Shown one piece after another: positions 7,041-8,578 of a DNA stretch of 8,578 bases (within the stretch, counting starts at the first letter, position 1; every line of letters begins with the position of its first letter). The notes beneath the pieces were generated by a model. The model searched no databases. It saw only the letters and a program-made list of their open reading frames with translations, and had not been told where the DNA came from. Both the position numbers and the translations under genes were made by a program. Source of the stretch: Candidatus Woesearchaeota archaeon (GTDB lineage Archaea > Nanobdellota > Nanobdellia > Woesearchaeales > UBA11716). The stretch lies in assembly GCA_013329175.1 (NCBI GenBank), contig DUKR01000090.1, forward strand, positions 1 to 8,578, read 5' to 3'.

Positions 7041-7046
7041 AAAAAA
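7041..7046 (-). terminator. Oligo-T terminator after the NFACT gene
   Basis: On the - strand, six T residues followed by CTTCC lie five bases beyond the NFACT stop codon (7052-7054). Oligo-T tracts are sufficient archaeal termination signals. The GGG/CCC potential just before it is too short to count as a real stem. The position right after the stop shows that transcription, like the reading frame, probably ends before any NFACT-R domain. Confidence 0.4.
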
Positions 7047-7051
7047 GGGTA

Positions 7052-8176
7052 CTACTCCCCTAACTCCACCACAACGGCATTTTCCTTGCCAATGGCCTGC
7101 TTTATGGTCTTGTGGCCTTTGAGCTTTTCAGCTATCTCCTTCCATGATAATCTTTCTCTTGCTTTCCTAAGCTCCCTGAGGATATCGCTGACTGCTGCGT
7201 AGTGCTCAAAGATGAGTTCGGCTTTCCTTGCTTCGTTTGCGGCATCGCTCTTCAGCTCGGCAATGCTCTCCTGCTGCCTGGCGATGATAGCGTCAATCTT
7301 TTCAAGCGCTATGTCCTGCTTTGTTTTTTTCGGCTGGAAAAGCAGGGCTTTGAAGTGGGCGGCAAGCGCCTGCGAAAATGTCATTGTATCCTCTGCCTCA
7401 CAGCCGTTGTAAACGCTGAGGGGAAAGGGGATTGCGTCAATGCTTTTGCCTTCTGTTCTGATTATCTGCGGCCTGATTTGCTGCTTATTGATGAGGCTAG
7501 CGAGGGCGCTGGCGAGAGAGCTTGCGTTTTTTTCTGCCACTTCTTTTGGCCCTGTCTCTTTGTTGATGCCTGCAATGATGCACGCTTCTTCAGCAAAGAC
7601 TCCGCCAAGCCCGAGGTCAACGGCAAGGGAGGTCACGACTGACTCTTTTTTTGATGCAGAGAGAATTTCCTTCAATTCCTGCTCACCAAGGGTGAAGAGG
7701 CGGTATGGTCGCTTAGGGTAGGTATAGGGAATCTTTGGCCGAAGGCTCCTGTCTTTCCACGAGCCGTATTCAGCAGCTGAGAGGATGACGTTGAGGTGGT
7801 CGGTGAGCAGGATGTTGCCTTTAGCGAAGAACTCAAGGATGAGGGCGTAGGATGCATTTTTCTTGGAAAGTTCAAGAGCGATGATTCTTTCTGCATCATA
7901 TTGCTCAATCTTCCGGACGAGCGCCGCATCAAGGTGCTTTCGCAGGAACATGCAGAAGGAGTCTGGCTCTTCGCCTGCTGCTTCCTTATTTTGCGTTATA
8001 TATGCGGCAATCCCTGCATTGATATACATGAGTTGCTTTCCCTTTCCTGTCTGGTAGGTTTGGATAAGCAGCTCTTTAGCTGAGGGATGGTAGATTTTGT
8101 CTATTCTTGCGCCTACTAGTTGCTGGAGTTCATTCACAAGGTACCTGATGTCAATAGCTGAGAGGTTTTTCTTCAT
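7052..8176 (-). CDS. rqcH: NFACT-family (Rqc2/RqcH/NEMF-like) protein, short form without NFACT-R domain
   Basis: A 374-residue relative of the ribosome quality-control factor that binds obstructed large subunits and, in RqcH/Rqc2, recruits tRNA to add C-terminal tails. Seen: the NFACT-N domain (about 1-160) with the functional Asp9 in SAIDIRYLV, the block FCMFLRKHLDAALV (74-87), and GNILLTDHLNVILSA (120-134); a helix-hairpin-helix-like region with LGLGGVFAEEA (188-198); and a predicted coiled coil (about 282-350). Full archaeal NFACT proteins run to about 600-700 residues and end in the RNA-binding NFACT-R (DUF814). This one stops right after the segment that normally leads into it (VVVELGE), and none of the three frames downstream resumes it. 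The Asp of the Asp97-Arg98 pair of RqcH aligns to Glu96 (AERI). The start ATG is at 8174-8176, with a TATA box about 28 bases away. The neighbouring genes are unrelated in function. A split partner elsewhere is possible. Confidence 0.87.
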   Translation of the reverse strand: MKKNLSAIDIRYLVNELQQLVGARIDKIYHPSAKELLIQTYQTGKGKQLMYINAGIAAYITQNKEAAGEEPDSFCMFLRKHLDAALVRKIEQYDAERIIALELSKKNASYALILEFFAKGNILLTDHLNVILSAAEYGSWKDRSLRPKIPYTYPKRPYRLFTLGEQELKEILSASKKESVVTSLAVDLGLGGVFAEEACIIAGINKETGPKEVAEKNASSLASALASLINKQQIRPQIIRTEGKSIDAIPFPLSVYNGCEAEDTMTFSQALAAHFKALLFQPKKTKQDIALEKIDAIIARQQESIAELKSDAANEARKAELIFEHYAAVSDILRELRKARERLSWKEIAEKLKGHKTIKQAIGKENAVVVELGE

Positions 8177-8198
8177 GCCATCAATGGAATGTTTTGCT

Positions 8199-8210
8199 CC
8201 TATAAAAAGG
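8199..8210 (-). promoter_or_regulatory. rqcH: TATA box for a probably leaderless NFACT transcript
   Basis: Read on the - strand, CCTTTTTATAGG includes TTTATA (8206-8201), centred about 28 bases before the A of the NFACT ATG (8176). That spacing puts the transcription start at or within a few bases of the start codon, as in archaeal leaderless mRNAs, and no Shine-Dalgarno sequence lies at proper distance from this ATG. A second - strand TATA-like element (CTATAACC, about 8235-8242) could give a roughly 35-base leader instead. Confidence 0.5.
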
Positions 8211-8310
8211 GAAGGGTATTCTTTCGTGAATGCTGGTTATAGCTCATTCCCTTTTTTTTTCTGCATCACGCCGCATGAGACAAATAATCAAGCGAAAGGC
8301 TGTAAATTTT

Positions 8311-8334
8311 TGGTAATTACCACAGCGGAACCGC
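8311..8334. repeat. Two adjacent palindromes, possible operator
   Basis: TGGTAATTACCA (8311-8322) is a perfect 12-base palindrome. Two bases later GCGGAACCGC (8325-8334) is a 4-bp inverted repeat with an AA centre. Both lie about 20-40 bases upstream of a + strand TATA-like CTTATAAC (8353-8360) and between two outward-facing copies of a TATAACCAG-type motif. The placement suits a dimeric regulator binding site. No regulator gene is in the window. Confidence 0.35.
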
Positions 8335-8352
8335 AGTTGATGGGCGACAAGA

Positions 8353-8360
8353 CTTATAAC
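8353..8360 (+). promoter_or_regulatory. TATA-like element facing right
   Basis: CTTATAAC resembles an archaeal TATA box and would start transcription near 8383. The only + frame after it reaching the edge region is a roughly 45-codon ORF beginning ATGCCTATATTG, whose translation has no recognisable features. It may drive a small RNA, a gene past the window, or nothing. Confidence 0.25.
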
Positions 8361-8488
8361 CAGAATATCTTCTGTTCGCATCAGCATTGTTTTTCTCCAA
8401 ACTATTAGGCAAAAAGTATATCAAGTATGGGTATATGCCTATATTGAATATACATTTTACCTTTAGACGAAACAAAATTGGTATTTGT

Positions 8489-8578
8489 TTAGCAAAAACA
8501 GAGATTCTTCACGAGCATTCTTCTGAGTTCTGCCTTCAAGTCCTTTCCTGTCATCTTGGACTGACCCCCTAAAAACGG
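8489..8578 (-). CDS. Possible C-terminal end of a gene entering from the right edge
   Basis: The - strand frame is open from the window edge to a TAA at 8489-8491, giving 29 residues: PFLGGQSK, then MTGKDLKAELRRMLVKNLCFC. The second part could also start at ATG 8552-8554. Its charged, helix-forming character (KDLKAELRRMLVKNL) looks more protein-like than the opposite strand, but the length is too short to assign or to exclude chance. Confidence 0.25.
   Translation of the reverse strand, partial: PFLGGQSKMTGKDLKAELRRMLVKNLCFC

Larger units (their letters stand above)
8177..8488. other. Intergenic region with no convincing gene
   Basis: After the NFACT start this stretch carries no frame with recognisable protein sequence on either strand. 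It contains the NFACT promoter (8199-8210), a run of nine to ten T on the + strand (8251-8260), palindromes at 8311-8334, an outward-facing TATA-like element near 8353-8360, and an AT-rich segment with inverted repeats such as TATATTGAATATA near 8440-8452. No tRNA or rRNA pattern was seen. It may include a divergent promoter region and a small RNA or a gene starting beyond what can be recognised. Confidence 0.4.

Noticed and set aside
6940..7051. Search for a separate NFACT-R reading frame or small gene between the methyltransferase and NFACT stops
   Set aside because: All - strand frames close quickly without DUF814-like sequence; + strand ATGs give only very short peptides such as MTKTMRM.
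1..8578. CRISPR array, insertion sequence or rRNA
   Set aside because: No regularly spaced direct repeats, no transposase or terminal inverted repeats, and no rRNA-like sequence were seen.

Overview
The window most resembles a chromosomal segment from an archaeon. The pointers are TATA-like boxes 25-30 bases from plausible starts or transcription starts, a possibly leaderless gene with a TATA box about 28 bases upstream of its ATG, XerA-like recombinase sequence, a compact layout with overlapping genes, and an Rqc2/NFACT-type gene. A DPANN-type or similarly small, uncultivated archaeon would fit. This is an inference from style, since no rRNA or other firm taxonomic marker is present.

Layout. 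(1) 1-738 is the C-terminal half of a type I restriction-modification methyltransferase (HsdM), cut by the window edge and clearly AT-richer than what follows. Its expected partner HsdS is absent; only an overlapping 11-codon ORF and a hairpin/T-rich stretch follow. (2) 950-3867 (+) is an apparent operon: a tyrosine-recombinase-fold protein, a multi-pass GT-C-like membrane protein, and a small four-helix membrane protein overlapping it by 8 bases. (3) 3899-5571 (-) is a convergent two-gene unit: a Gfo/Idh/MocA sugar oxidoreductase followed by a DPM1-like GT2 glycosyltransferase. (4) 5710-6939 (+) is a three-domain sugar C-methyltransferase, divergent from the oxidoreductase across a shared AT-rich promoter region. 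(5) 7052-8176 (-) is an NFACT (Rqc2/RqcH-like) protein that stops before the NFACT-R domain. (6) 8177-8578 has no convincing complete gene. It holds the NFACT promoter, two adjacent palindromes between outward-facing TATA-like elements, and a possible partial ORF entering from the right edge.

How the genes fit together. The middle of the window reads as a surface-glycan locus. The GT2 enzyme would load a sugar on a polyprenol phosphate, the GT-C-like protein would use lipid-linked sugars in the membrane, and the oxidoreductase and C-methyltransferase would make an oxidised and branched nucleotide sugar. The 1-870 region looks like accessory DNA next to it.

The strongest oddities are the recombinase, which has lost the first catalytic Arg (Ile130) and the nucleophilic Tyr (Met249) while its reading frame stays intact and is probably co-transcribed with glycosylation genes, and the short NFACT protein, which lacks NFACT-R and carries Glu where the functional Asp of the Asp-Arg pair is expected.
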